Assembly: GCA_024305745.1 (NCBI GenBank)
Contig: JAHRBS010000011.1
Span: forward strand, 62,001 to 126,000
DNA length: 64,000 nucleotides
Origin: Polyporus tsugae
Lineage: Eukaryota > Basidiomycota > Agaricomycetes > Polyporales > Polyporaceae
Direction of reading: 5' to 3'
This document shows, piece after piece, positions 23,163 to 32,901 of the stretch; the stretch's first letter is position 1, and each line of letters starts with the position of its first letter. Under the pieces are notes generated by a model. It had not been told where the DNA came from. It made no database searches and was given only the letters and a program-made list of their open reading frames with translations. The translations under genes were made by a program, and so were the position numbers.

Positions 23163-23604
23163 TGTTACAACTGGCCATCGAGTATGGACCAGGGAGACTT
23201 ACAAGACGAGCAAGGGCATCGACGAGTGCTTGTGCAGTGAGAGCAGAGCAAGGCTCAATGGTCAGGGCTGGAGACAAGATGTATTGAGCGAAGTATCTAA
23301 CAAGCGAAATACAGCGAGGCTTACCTGGAGACAAGAGGTCGAAACTGAGGTCTCCAGGCAGCGAAGTACAGGTCCTTATGTATGTACAGAGGACAATGGG
23401 AACTCGGAACAATAGGTGACTATGGTTATGAGAGAACAATAGGAATGTAACAATAGCGACGACGGACAATAAGGAGCTATTGTACTAATAAACAAAGAAC
23501 AAGATACAATGCAACGGAGAACAATAAGTGCAATGTAAAGGGTAGATCATCTGGAAAAGAAAACTAAGATGCTGGATATAGGCGCCAATGGGCCATTCGT
23601 AACA
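23163..23604 (-). repeat. Reverse-oriented LTR of the A/B family
   Basis: Read on the minus strand it starts TGTTACGAATGGCCCATTGG and ends GTTGTAACA, matching the 5' LTR of element A. No primer-binding site follows and no target duplication flanks it (TGCTC against AGGGC). Its U3 end abuts the gag zinc-knuckle of element B directly. It is either a solo LTR with lost duplication or the inverted 5' LTR of B. Confidence 0.8.
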
Positions 23605-23798
23605 AGGGCGAGTGCTGGAATTGCAGTGAGAAAGGACATCCTGTGTTCCGCTGCCCAAAGCCCAGGGTTGAGGGCCAATGGGCTGCCTTGTCCTCTTCAT
23701 CTGGTGCTGATGAACTTACAGCACTCAAGGCCCAGCTCAAGGCTATGGAGGAGAAGGTTGCTGCCCTTACGGTGGTCGATAAGAAGGAGGGTTTTTGA
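23605..23798 (+). pseudogene. gag zinc-knuckle remnant of element B
   Basis: Reads GECWNCSEKGHPVFRCPKP, a CX2CX4HX4C knuckle that binds RNA in retroelement Gag, then a Ser-rich linker and a Lys/Leu-rich helical tail ending in KKEGF. N-terminal gag is missing because the reversed LTR joins here. Confidence 0.8.
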
Positions 23799-23957
23799 TT
23801 AGAGCTGCATTAGACACTGCACATGCTGGCTCCTGTAGTAATAGTCAATTTTCTGTACTAAGTTCATCATTTGTATATGAAGTAAATCATTGATGGTCAA
23901 CACTTTAATATATCAGTATAGTTAATTGGCAAGCAGCGACATAAGAATATTGTAGCT

Positions 23958-25108
23958 ATGGTACATAGCGGTGCTACTACTAAGTTCCTACATAGACAAT
24001 TCATAGATCAGAATAGTGTTACAATGAGGAAGTTGGCAAGGCCAATTCCTCTGTACAACATTGACGGTTTGGAAAACCGTGATGGTATGATCACAGAGGT
24101 TGCCGTGTTGGATATGGCAATCGGAGACCACAGGGAGAAGGTGGTCTTTGTAGTGATGGATATAGGAGATAAAAATGTCATCATCAGCCTGGACTAGCTA
24201 CGCAATCACAACCCTGAAGTAGACTGGGAAATGGCTCGCTACGCCTGTCGAGATGTCCAGAGACATGCTCAGCTAACCAGAAGACCTCTGAACCTGTCGA
24301 GACCAAAGTGCATGATATGGAGGTACAGCTTACAGTGCACTGTGGTTCTCGATGGGAAAAGAAGGTTAGGAAGGTTGGAAGGGTACATGCGGCCATGATG
24401 ACTAAGGAGAAGGAGGAGGATAGGCCCTGGCCGCCAGGATTCCTGCTGCGGTAGGATGGAACTGAGACATCTCTTCTTGATGCATGGGAGGATGAACAAT
24501 GCCTTTATGGTGCTCCACAGCTGTTTGCTTCAGTAACATACACATATTTGCAACAACTCACTGAGCAAGAGTACCAGAAGAAGAAAGTTCACCCCGTCGA
24601 AGAGATCGTACCTGAGCACTATCACAAATACTTGCATGTGTTCTCAAAGGAGGCATCTGAATGTTTGCCAGAACGCGGACCCTATGACCATGCAATAGAG
24701 CTTGTGCTCAATGCAAAGATGTTCCATTTCTGTGAGTACCCCCTGTCACCCAGCAAACAAGAAGAGCTTGACAAGTTTCTTGCTGAGAAGTTGGCCAAAG
24801 GCTAAGAGTTGAAGTCGCCAATGTTGTCACTATTCTTCTTTCTCAAGAAGAAGGACGGTAGCCTACGTCCAGTCCAGGACTATCAGTGGCTTAACAAAAT
24901 CACCATTAAGAACTGTTACCCACTGCTGTTGGTCTCGGATCTGATGGATCAACTCAAGAAAGCCAAGTACTTCACAAAGCTTGATATTTGTTGGGGATAT
25001 AACAAGGTGCAGATTAAAGCTGGCGATGAGTGGAAGGCTGCCTTTGTGACCAATTGAGGGCTATTCAAGCCAAATGTTATGTTCTTTGGGCTAGCCAATT
25101 TGCCCAGC
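23958..25108 (+). pseudogene. Protease and 5' part of RT, element B
   Basis: The protease motif reads VHSGATTKFLH, so the catalytic Asp is His. Stops interrupt after IISLD and before the RT (LAKG then TAA), and CGA-to-TGA gives a stop after AAFVTN. The RT start ([20 protein letters not shown]) follows. The piece ends at 25108 where element D begins, within the sequence corresponding to LANLPS. Confidence 0.88.
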
Positions 25109-25526
25109 TGTCACAGCCGAACAACTGTGCCACAAAACAAACAAAGGTAAGGGCTCACTGATGGAGACACACAGAGGGTGACAACAGAAGTAGCAGATAG
25201 ATTGGCCTAGACTAGAAGGCAGAGGATGGCAGGGGCTGTTAAGCTGCCTATAGATGATGGGGGAGCAAACAAGAGACAGAATCTAAGATCTCTGAGCCCA
25301 CATCACAGCCCTTATATAATATACATGACAGGTGCACAGACCACCTGGCTTCAGGGCAGGCTTGAGCACTGATGGCAGGTGAGCCAGTCCAAAAGGAGAA
25401 CAAAGAGGTAAGTACTATTACATAATGATGACCAGTGTCCAGGCTGGAGTCCAGAAATGGGTGAACCCGGGGTTAGGGTTGGTGGCTGTGACTAGGATAC
25501 CAAATGTGGCGCGAAAAACTGTGACA
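25109..25526 (-). repeat. 3' LTR of element D
   Basis: 418 bp. Read on the minus strand it starts TGTCACAGTTTTTCGCGCC and ends GCTGTGACA. It is preceded on the same strand by a purine-rich tract (positions 25528-25542). Confidence 0.93.
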
Positions 25527-25537
25527 CTACCCTCTCC

Positions 25538-28500
25538 TCAAGGCTGAGCTCCAGTGAAGTGGTCATACCAAACTTGACGATTAAACTGAGCTTGGACCGG
25601 TCGTGGATTGATGAAGGATATCGGCTGAATAGCATCCGGATGTAAGGCATGGAACTTGTCGAGTAGTTCCTTGCAATGCTTGACATTTCGCACAGGTTCC
25701 CAAGTGGCCTCGCTGATGTCATATCCAACCCATTTCACAAGGTATCGGACATATCCATAGTAGGTCTTGGAGTCAAGGATCTTTTCGACCTCAAACTCGT
25801 CATGTCCTTCCACCTCTATGCCTAGTGGTTTCCACAGGTTACAGTTGCCAATCTCATCCTCATGGTAGGGGATGAGTTTGGAAGCATGGAAGACGGGGTG
25901 GACCTTGTTCTTGGCTGGGAGTTGTAGACGGAAGTCAACTGGCCCTACTTGCTCAACAATTTCGTAGGGTCCATAGTTCTTTGCCAATAGCTTTGCCGCT
26001 GACTGTTTGATCTTGAGATCATCTTGGGGTGGTATCCGTATTCCACAAAGAAGGGTGATAAGCCGGTAGACTCGTGTGCGGCATTGTTGTAGGAAAACTC
26101 CGCAGTGGATAGAAGGGAGGCCCAATCGTCTGGGCGGTGTTCGGTGAAGATCCGTAGATACCGTTCCAGTGACTGGTTGACTCATTCTGTCTGACCATCA
26201 GTTTGGGGATGATAGGCTGTTGACATAGAGGCTCAGATGCCCAACTTTCTACAAAACTCCTTGAAGAGCGCACTGGCAAACTGCGTTCCTCGATCTGAAA
26301 TGATCTGTCGGGGTAGGCCATGATGTTTGAGTATATGCTCGTAGACAAGCTCTGCTGCATCTGAGGCTGAGAAGTGGTCATCACATGCGAAGAAGTGGGC
26401 TCGCTTGGTCAGCCTGTCTACTACTACTGCAATGGCTGTATAAATGTTGCCATGTCTGTCACAGGACTCGGGTAGCTGGGTGATGAGGTCAATGCTCCAG
26501 ATTTCCCATGGTCCAGCTGGGACTTCATTTGGTTGCAGCAGGCCAAATGGAGGGTTTTGTGAGGTCTTGTTCCATTGGCATGTATCACACCCCTTGACAT
26601 ACTTCTTGACATCAACTGACATTCCAGGCCACCAGTAGTTGCAGCTGATAAGTTTCTGGGTCTTCCATCGGCCAGGGTGCCCAGCGAGTGTGGTGTCATA
26701 GTGGAGTTTGAGCAGCTCCAGTCGTAGTTCCTGGTCCTTTGGGACATAGACCTTTCCCCAATAGAGCAGGAGACCATTCTCAAAGTTCCATTCTTGCAGT
26801 GGTTTTCCAAACTCCTGAGGGCTGCTATTGAGCAGTGCCTTGTAATTCTTGGTCATTGTGTCATCTTCGAGTGCCTTCTTGATCTTGTCCAGTAGTTGCT
26901 TGTTATCAACTTCAGAGGCGTGGGTGGTTTGCATGGCTTTGATGGCAAAAAACTCTGGCTTCAGCAGTGTTCAACCATCATTGTCGCTGCTTACCCCCTC
27001 CTCATGATCTGGCCTCCTGGACAGAGGGTCGGCACGAAGCATTGTCTTGCCGGGTCGGTGTCATAGGTTGAAGTTGAAACGGGAAAGGAATAAACTCCAG
27101 CGAGCTTGGCAACGAGTGAGCTTCTGGGCTTGCCGGAAGTAGGTGAGGTTAAGGTGATCCGACCAGATCTCAACCAGCTCAGGGTGTCCCTCCAGGTAGT
27201 GGCGATATTCCTCCAAAGCGCGTATGATGGCCAGTAACTCCTTGTCATAGATCTCATAGTTGCGTTCATGCTAATTCAAGGACTTGGAGTAAAACACTAC
27301 TGGGTGCCATAGTTTATCTTCGCCCAACTGTTCCAGTACTGCTCCTGTGGCAAAGTCAGATGAGTCTGTTTCCAGGCGGAAAGGTGCAGTGTCATTGGAG
27401 ATTTGGAGGATCGGAGCAGTGGTGAAGGCGGTCTTGAGGCTCTGGAAGGTGTTTTCTTGGTCTTCTCCCCACTGCCAAGGTGCGTCCTTGCAGGTGAAAA
27501 CTGTGAGTGGGTGAGCTATCTTTGAGAAGTCCTTGATGAAATGTCGGTAGAAGTTGGCAAGGCCGAGGAATGCCTGTACATGCTTGACTTTGGTCGGTGT
27601 TGGCCAGTTCTTTACACCTTCAACCTTGGCTGGGTCCATTGTGATGGAATCCTTTGAGATGATCAACCCAAGGAATTCAACCAACTGTTGTTCAAACTTG
27701 CACTTCTCAGGCTTAATGAAGAGATTGTTTGCCCGTAGTTTCTGGAGCACTCGTTCTGTGAGTTGCCGGTGGAGTGTGAGGTCATCTGTGAAGATGAGGA
27801 TATTGTCAATGTAAACTACCACGTGTCTCGTAGCAATCTCCTCCTTGAGGATCTCATTCATCATAGCTTGGAAGGTGCTTGGGGCATTGCAAAGACCAAA
27901 AGTCATCACTGTTGGCTCGTACAGACCACGGTGAGTGATAAACGCTGCCTTCTCCTCGTCTCCTTCTCATATATGGACATTGTTGTACCCCCACCTCAGG
28001 TCCAGAGAGGTGAAGATGGATGACTGAGACAAACGGTCGATGAGGTCGGGGATCCGTGGTATGGGAAACTTGTCCTTCTTCGTGACGGCGTTGAGGGCCC
28101 GATAGTCTTGTACTAAATGTAGGCTGCTATCCTTCTTTTTGACAAAGAAGACGGGAGCCCAGCTGGGCTCTTCGACCTTCGAATGTATCCCTTGGCTTCC
28201 TGTTCATCAATCCACCCATCCAGGGAGTTCCATTCTTGTGGGTTGAGTGGATAGAGCTTTGCCGGCTTTGGCGATGCAGCACCTTCCACAAGTTCGATGG
28301 GGTGGTCATAGGGCTTGCGAGTTGGCATCCGTTCTGAAGCTGTCTTGGAAAACACATCGCCATACTGGTGGTAGTAGGCTGGTACATGATTAGACCAGTA
28401 GTCCTTATCTTGGCTCCCGGGCACCGGTGTTCCTTTCTTCTTCTCCTCATTGTTCGCAGAGCGTGGGCATCAGGGTCATCGGAAAACTGCATCCAATGCA

Positions 28501-29038
28501 CAAACTGTTCCGTACTATCCCAGGGTTCAGGATCTAGTTGGCCATAGTTGTCGCGTGCAAACTCCTCTAGTCGGGGTTCATCTACCGTTCGTACTTCCTC
28601 TTCCTGCACTGAAACTGACCTAGGCAGGCAAGTGTGAGGACACCGTGTAAACTCTACTCGACCAGCCTTCCAGTTGACTTCAGGATTGTGTTCCTGAAGG
28701 AATGTCATGCCAATGATGATATCCCGGTTTCCTATATCTGTGACCAGGAAGGACTGCCAACTAGTGTGTTTCTCGATTGTGACGAGGCACCGGACATAGT
28801 GAGTAATTAAGCCCTTCTTGTTCTCTGTTGTGTTGGCATTGAATACTCGTATCTCTCGCGAGAGGCGTTGTAGCTCTAGGCCGTGTTCCTGCACAAACCA
28901 ATAGTGTGCAAAACTTGAGTAGGCTCCACAGTCCATGAGCCTTTCTGACTGGATTTCATGCATACCTTGCCTGAGGGTGAGTTTCAAATCGAGTGACTGT
29001 TGCTGTCTGCGTGACAAAGCGAGGTATACATAACTCAA
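25538..29038 (-). pseudogene. Decayed protease-pol polyprotein of element D
   Basis: In minus-strand order: protease with LMDCGAYSSFAHYW (about 28935), and RT start with YPLNPQEW and KGYIRRSKSPAG (28250). RT follows with YIDN at about 27800 where YIDD is expected, then RNase H (LETDSSDFATGAV). The integrase zinc finger has HYDTTLAGHPGR and CDTCQW, and the core reads SIDLITQLP, IISDRGTQF and STAYHPQTDGQTE. The integrase C-terminus (PVDFRLQLPAKNKVHPVFHA) is followed by a chromodomain (EFEVEKILDSKTYYGYVRYL, ATWEPV) and a short tail. Frameshifts occur near 28430 and 28120 and in the integrase tail. TGA stops replace Arg in several places, for example before VNQ. The catalytic change in RT alone would inactivate it. 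Confidence 0.92.
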
Positions 29039-29112
29039 TTTGGGTACAAATGACTCCTCTAGGTGGTTTACACTACTAGTACATATGGATCAGATGTTAC
29101 GGCCAGTCCCCG

Positions 29113-30237
29113 TTACATCCGCTCGAGAAAATCCTGCTTGTTGGTCTCGATGATCTGTGCAGCGGTCTCCTGGTGCTCTTGCTTGCTTCTGAGTTCAAAC
29201 TCCTTGAGCACGTTGACTACAGACTCCATTTTGTCTCGGTCTTCAGCCTTGGTTTCTTCTTCGACAGCGCATATCTTGGTTGGTGCAACACCCTTGCCCT
29301 TGAAGTTGGGGAGCTCATAGTACCCCTTATATACCGGGTTACAACACTTGGTGCCAGACTTGTATGGGTGTTTACCGCACCGGAAGCACATCTTCCCGGC
29401 TAGCCAGTCCTCTTGTTCCTTGGAGAGCTTCTCTGGCTTGCGCATTGCATTGATGTCCATAGCATTGGGGTCTCTGGTGGGTCTTGATGAGGAGGCGGCC
29501 TTGTGGTACTTGTTTCCCCGGTAGTTCATCTCGATCTCAAGCACCCAGTCAAGGAAGTTCTCCCACTTCGTCGGGATAGTAAACAGTGACAAGGAGCGGT
29601 GGGTGATCATAGTGGTATGGAGATCACCCTTGCACTGGGTGTCAATGCGGTGAATGAGCTCCACATCAGAGTAACCAGACTTGATGGCAAAATGGCGGAA
29701 GTTCTCTGCAAACGAGGCAAGGGACGAGTGGGACTTGACACACAGTTCCTCCAGAGATTGCTGAGCAGACTTTTCTGGTGCCAGTTCTCGGTATCCGCTC
29801 TTGAGCCGGTCGACGAAACTGGTCCAGGTGCTAAGGTAGGTGTTGTCGGTGGCCTTTTGGGCATAGTCATCCATGTACGACTGGGCTCCTCCTTCCAAGA
29901 ACAACAAAGCGGTGGTGATCTTGTCATCGTCTGCTGTGATGTTCTGGTACCGGAACCAAATGCTGAGTTTCTGGAACCACTGCTCCACCGTAAGATCCGG
30001 GGTCTTGCCTTTAAACTTGGGAGGGTCCGTGATTCTAGGCCGGTGGGTGTTGTGCAATGGGGCCATTGCCGGGGCCGTGCGGGTAGGTGCTATGGTCGGG
30101 TGAGAAATGAGTGAAGCAACTTGCGTTTTCAGTTCCTTGATCGCCTCAACAAGCATCATAGTGTTGGTGTTGAGGACATCCATCTCCATTTTGAGGACTT
30201 CCCTTTCAGCCTTGAGCGTGTTGTTCTCTGTCTCCAA
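29113..30237 (-). CDS. gag of element D (open)
   Basis: An uninterrupted frame of 374 codons. The N-terminus is a coiled-coil-like stretch (about residues 1-45, rich in Glu, Lys, Leu). The capsid-like core contains PPKFKGKTPDLTVEQWFQKL and YRELAPEKSAQQSLEEL. A zinc-knuckle-like CFRCGKHPYKSGTKCC lies near residue 285, and a Lys/Glu-rich tail follows. Gag forms the particle and binds RNA. The frame stays open upstream of the ATG at 30237 to about 30305, so the real start could be earlier. It is the best-preserved gene of the element. Confidence 0.88.
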   Translation of the reverse strand: METENNTLKAEREVLKMEMDVLNTNTMMLVEAIKELKTQVASLISHPTIAPTRTAPAMAPLHNTHRPRITDPPKFKGKTPDLTVEQWFQKLSIWFRYQNITADDDKITTALLFLEGGAQSYMDDYAQKATDNTYLSTWTSFVDRLKSGYRELAPEKSAQQSLEELCVKSHSSLASFAENFRHFAIKSGYSDVELIHRIDTQCKGDLHTTMITHRSLSLFTIPTKWENFLDWVLEIEMNYRGNKYHKAASSSRPTRDPNAMDINAMRKPEKLSKEQEDWLAGKMCFRCGKHPYKSGTKCCNPVYKGYYELPNFKGKGVAPTKICAVEEETKAEDRDKMESVVNVLKEFELRSKQEHQETAAQIIETNKQDFLERM

Positions 30238-30312
30238 GTTGTAACAGCGGGTTTCCAGGTCATCCAGGTTCCTACGAAGTGTTGCATGGGTGATAAACTT
30301 TTCTTGTTAGGT

Positions 30313-30750
30313 TCAGAGATCATGGATGTCGACAACAGTTGAGTTTCGGTGTTCGTACATTTTGTTTCCTAGCTGGTTGTAGACTTCCACAATATCCTTC
30401 CTGACCATGTCATTGGTTACTGCTAGCAACCAATTGATGTATGAGGTGTGGATTTCAAAGTGTGTACCCGATACTTGGATTGCCTCTTTGAGTGTGTTGT
30501 ACTCTATGCCTTGAAAGGACCAGGTCGTGGGTTCCCGCATTGGTTCTAGGGTTGGAGTTGGGGACGGTGGGCGTGTGGGGTGTTGAGATGCTGGCTGGGG
30601 GGTTGTTTCTGTTTCGGGTGGGTTTGCTCCACTGGGTGGAGTGCATGGTTTATTGGGCCCAAAGGCATCCGTTGGAAGAACTTCAAAGCGAGACATGATG
30701 TATTTCCAAACTCCGGGGTGTTCTATGCCAAAAGGAAAACTACAAGACAA
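30313..30750 (-). CDS. Extra ORF 2 of element D, upstream of gag
   Basis: 145 codons. A Pro/Thr-rich half (residues 35-75) is followed by a helical half (IEYNTLKEAIQVSGTHFEIH, NWLLAVTNDMVRKDIVEVYN). It overlaps the end of the preceding ORF by 11 bases in another frame, so the two may once have been one frame. No known retroelement domain is recognised. It could be an N-terminal extension of Gag or an accessory protein. Confidence 0.6.
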   Translation of the reverse strand: MSCSFPFGIEHPGVWKYIMSRFEVLPTDAFGPNKPCTPPSGANPPETETTPQPASQHPTRPPSPTPTLEPMREPTTWSFQGIEYNTLKEAIQVSGTHFEIHTSYINWLLAVTNDMVRKDIVEVYNQLGNKMYEHRNSTVVDIHDL

Positions 30751-31456
30751 TCCAGTCTAAGTACCCAAACTTGTCTAGCTCAATAATTGTGTTTGCTATT
30801 CTAGGGAAACATTGTCCTAAACCTGAAAACTTTATCTTTCCAAACTCCTTGCAGAACCAGTTGATGCTCTGCTGTTGATGGTGGGTCCAGTTGGGTCCGC
30901 TGTGGTTGATATTGTCGCTGATCCACTCGAGTTGGTCACCAATGCGTTGGATGGCTAGATGATGGCCGTGCGGAAGGTCATCAAGTAGCACCTTGCGGTC
31001 AAAGACGGCTTGGAGGCGCTTGAGGACGGCGTGGGCCTTGGTCTCAATGATAGCGAGGTTATCGTTGACGTTGGTGCGGGTGAAAGCTGGGAGTGGTGCA
31101 GCAGAGATGCGGCACACAAGGGGGATAGGTAGTGGTAGGACAGGGGTTGGTAGCGTGGGTGTGGGTGCCTGGATGCGGGGTGTGTTGAGCAAAGGTCGGG
31201 CGTAGGGGACAGATTGAGGCAGAGCCTTGCGACGAGGGACCAGAGGTGTGTGCTCCTGAAGGCGGTAGTGAAGGCGATCCTCAGTAGAGTCCACAAGTAC
31301 GCAGAATATCTGGTCCTGGACTGGGAGATGACTGTGCCTCTTGAAGTGGCAACGGGTAAACTCCTGGAGGTCTTGCTCCTTGGAGGGAATGGGGGATGAT
31401 AAACGTGTATAAAACTCCTGGGGGGAAGAGAGACGGCTAGCTAGTGACTTGGGCAC
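30740..31456 (-). CDS. Extra ORF 1 of element D, next to the 5' LTR
   Basis: 238 codons starting 35 bases inside the 5' LTR. There is a basic N-terminus, a Pro-rich middle (about residues 80-115), then a helical part with TKAHAVLKRLQAVFDRKVLL and HHQQQSINWFCKEFGKIKF. An ORF of this size before gag is not part of the usual Ty3/gypsy layout. No family is recognised. The open frame in an element full of pol stops hints that it is, or recently was, under selection, or simply lacks CGA codons prone to decay. Confidence 0.6.
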   Translation of the reverse strand: MPKSLASRLSSPQEFYTRLSSPIPSKEQDLQEFTRCHFKRHSHLPVQDQIFCVLVDSTEDRLHYRLQEHTPLVPRRKALPQSVPYARPLLNTPRIQAPTPTLPTPVLPLPIPLVCRISAAPLPAFTRTNVNDNLAIIETKAHAVLKRLQAVFDRKVLLDDLPHGHHLAIQRIGDQLEWISDNINHSGPNWTHHQQQSINWFCKEFGKIKFSGLGQCFPRIANTIIELDKFGYLDWIVL

Positions 31457-31477
31457 TGAACCAGGGGCCTAGGTGTG

Positions 31478-31488
31478 AGATTCTGTCT
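31478..31488 (-). promoter_or_regulatory. Primer-binding site of element D, self-priming type
   Basis: On the minus strand AGACAGAATCT begins two bases after the 5' LTR. It is the exact reverse complement of AGATTCTGTCT in the LTR (31666-31656 on the minus strand). Same 11-base length and two-base spacing as in element A, though the sequences differ. Confidence 0.75.
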
Positions 31489-31490
31489 AA

Positions 31491-31908
31491 TGTCACAGCT
31501 GAACAACTGTGCCACAAAACAAACAAAGGTAAGGGCTCACTGATGGAGACACACAGAGGGTGACAACAGAAGTAGCAGATAGATTGGCCTAGACTAGAAG
31601 GCAGAGGATGGCAGGGGCTGTTAAGCTGCCTACAGATGATGGGGGAGCAAACAAGAGACAGAATCTAAGGTCTCTGAGTCCACATCACAGCCCTTATATA
31701 CTATACATGACAGGTGCACAGACCATCTGGCTTCAGGGCAGGCTTAGGCACCAATGGCAGGTGGGCCAGTCCAAAAGGAGAACAAAGAGGTAAGTACTAT
31801 TACATAATGATGACCAGTGTCCAGGCTAGAGTCCAGAAATGGGTGAACCTGGGGTTAGGGTTGGTGGCTGTGACTAGGATACCAAATGTGGCACGAAAAA
31901 CTGGGACA
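31491..31908 (-). repeat. 5' LTR of element D
   Basis: 418 bp. On the minus strand a TATATAAG box (31700-31693) lies 34 bases upstream of AGATTCTGTCT (from 31666), the inferred transcript start and R boundary. Confidence 0.93.
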
Positions 31909-32119
31909 CCAGCACATTCTCTGCACTAATGAGCGACATCCCCAAGGACCTCATCATACTTGGCAAAGTCACTATCTACCTCGATGTCATCCTCATATTC
32001 ACCAACAGTCTTGAGGAACACCGCACATTGGTGCACGAGGTCCTGAAACATCTTAAGGTGAACAACCTGTTCTGCAAGCCAGAGAAGTGCGAGTTTGAAC
32101 AGCCTAAGATGGAATACCT

Positions 32120-32901
32120 AAGGCTGAACACGGGTCCAGGTTAAGTTGTGGGTAATCTGACCTGGATCTGCAAAATTACCTGCAGGTACAGGTCTTGTGG
32201 GTCCAGGTTACCCACACTGCGGGTCAGTTGAGGGTCCAGGTATTGGTTTGTGAATGAGAATTACCCACAGGTATTTGCAAAGATTGGTGATTTCAATGAT
32301 ATAGCTAGCTACTGTTATATATATATTGTATAGGTGTTTATTGATTGCATTTATGTTGAAGTGGCAGCCCCACACAGTGGTGCGCTCCATATTCAACTCA
32401 CCTGTCGAAGGGGTTTCTGTTAGCACAATAGTTGTGATAAGAGGCAGAAAGCGATCTATTGCCCAGCTCATACAGAGCTGGTATATATACTTGTACTGCT
32501 ACAGAGTTATATAAGCATACATGTGATCACAGCAGTGAGTACCACATAGTACTGGACAGTTGTCCGGTAGGTGTGCCATAAACGGCAACAGGGCACTTAA
32601 TAAGTGTCTGGCCTTTGGAACGGACTTCCGGTAAACCTTACTCTCCATGACAGGTGACATCAAAACCGGGACTCTGGCACAATGGCCGCACTGGTGGCTT
32701 AGCACCAGTTCAACAATTTAGACTACTTAGTGAACATATCTGGAGGCAGTTGACCTAGATTAGTGGGTCCAGGTCAATAGTGGGTATGACCTATGCGGGT
32801 CCAGGTATTACTCATGAGGGTTCAGGTCAGAGCTTTTGATATTCACTTATCTGTGGGTTTGGGTCCAGGTAACCTGCGAGTTGACCCACGTTCAGGCTCA
32901 G
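32120..32901. mobile_element. hAT-like non-autonomous element
   Basis: Inserted in the RT of element B. The sequence GGAATACCT lies on both sides (32111-32119 and 32901-32909), fitting the 8-bp duplications of hAT elements. The ends are imperfect inverted repeats (GGCTGAACACGGGTC against GCCTGAACGTGGGTC). The interior repeats the phrase GGGTCCAGGT many times in both orientations and has no coding capacity. It carries a solo LTR at 32354-32715. Confidence 0.8.
32354..32715 (+). mobile_element. Solo LTR (family TGTTGAAG), copy 2
   Basis: 362 bp, starting TGTTGAA and ending TTCAACA, with the perfect 5-bp target duplication ATTTA (32349-32353 and 32716-32720). A TATATATACT box is present. It is left by recombination between the LTRs of a former element; the family is otherwise unknown. 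Confidence 0.92.

Larger units (their letters stand above)
25109..31908 (-). mobile_element. Ty3/gypsy chromovirus, element D
   Basis: A complete 6.8-kb element on the minus strand with 418-bp LTRs at both ends (25109-25526 and 31491-31908), each TGTCACAG..GACA. It is flanked by the target duplication CCAGC (25104-25108 and 31909-31913). In transcription order it carries a primer-binding site, two extra ORFs, gag, protease, RT, RNase H, integrase, chromodomain and a polypurine tract (GAGGAGAGGG before the 3' LTR). The LTRs differ at roughly 14 positions, mostly transitions, so the insertion is fairly old. It sits in the RT gene of element B. Confidence 0.95.

Noticed and set aside
30121..30303. 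Longer gag of element D starting upstream of 30237
   Set aside because: The frame is open to about 30305, but no ATG is present before 30237, so I kept the ATG start.
32120..32901. Reading the GGGTCCAGGT repeats as a telomere-like or satellite array
   Set aside because: The repeats are scattered in both orientations within one TIR element flanked by a target duplication.
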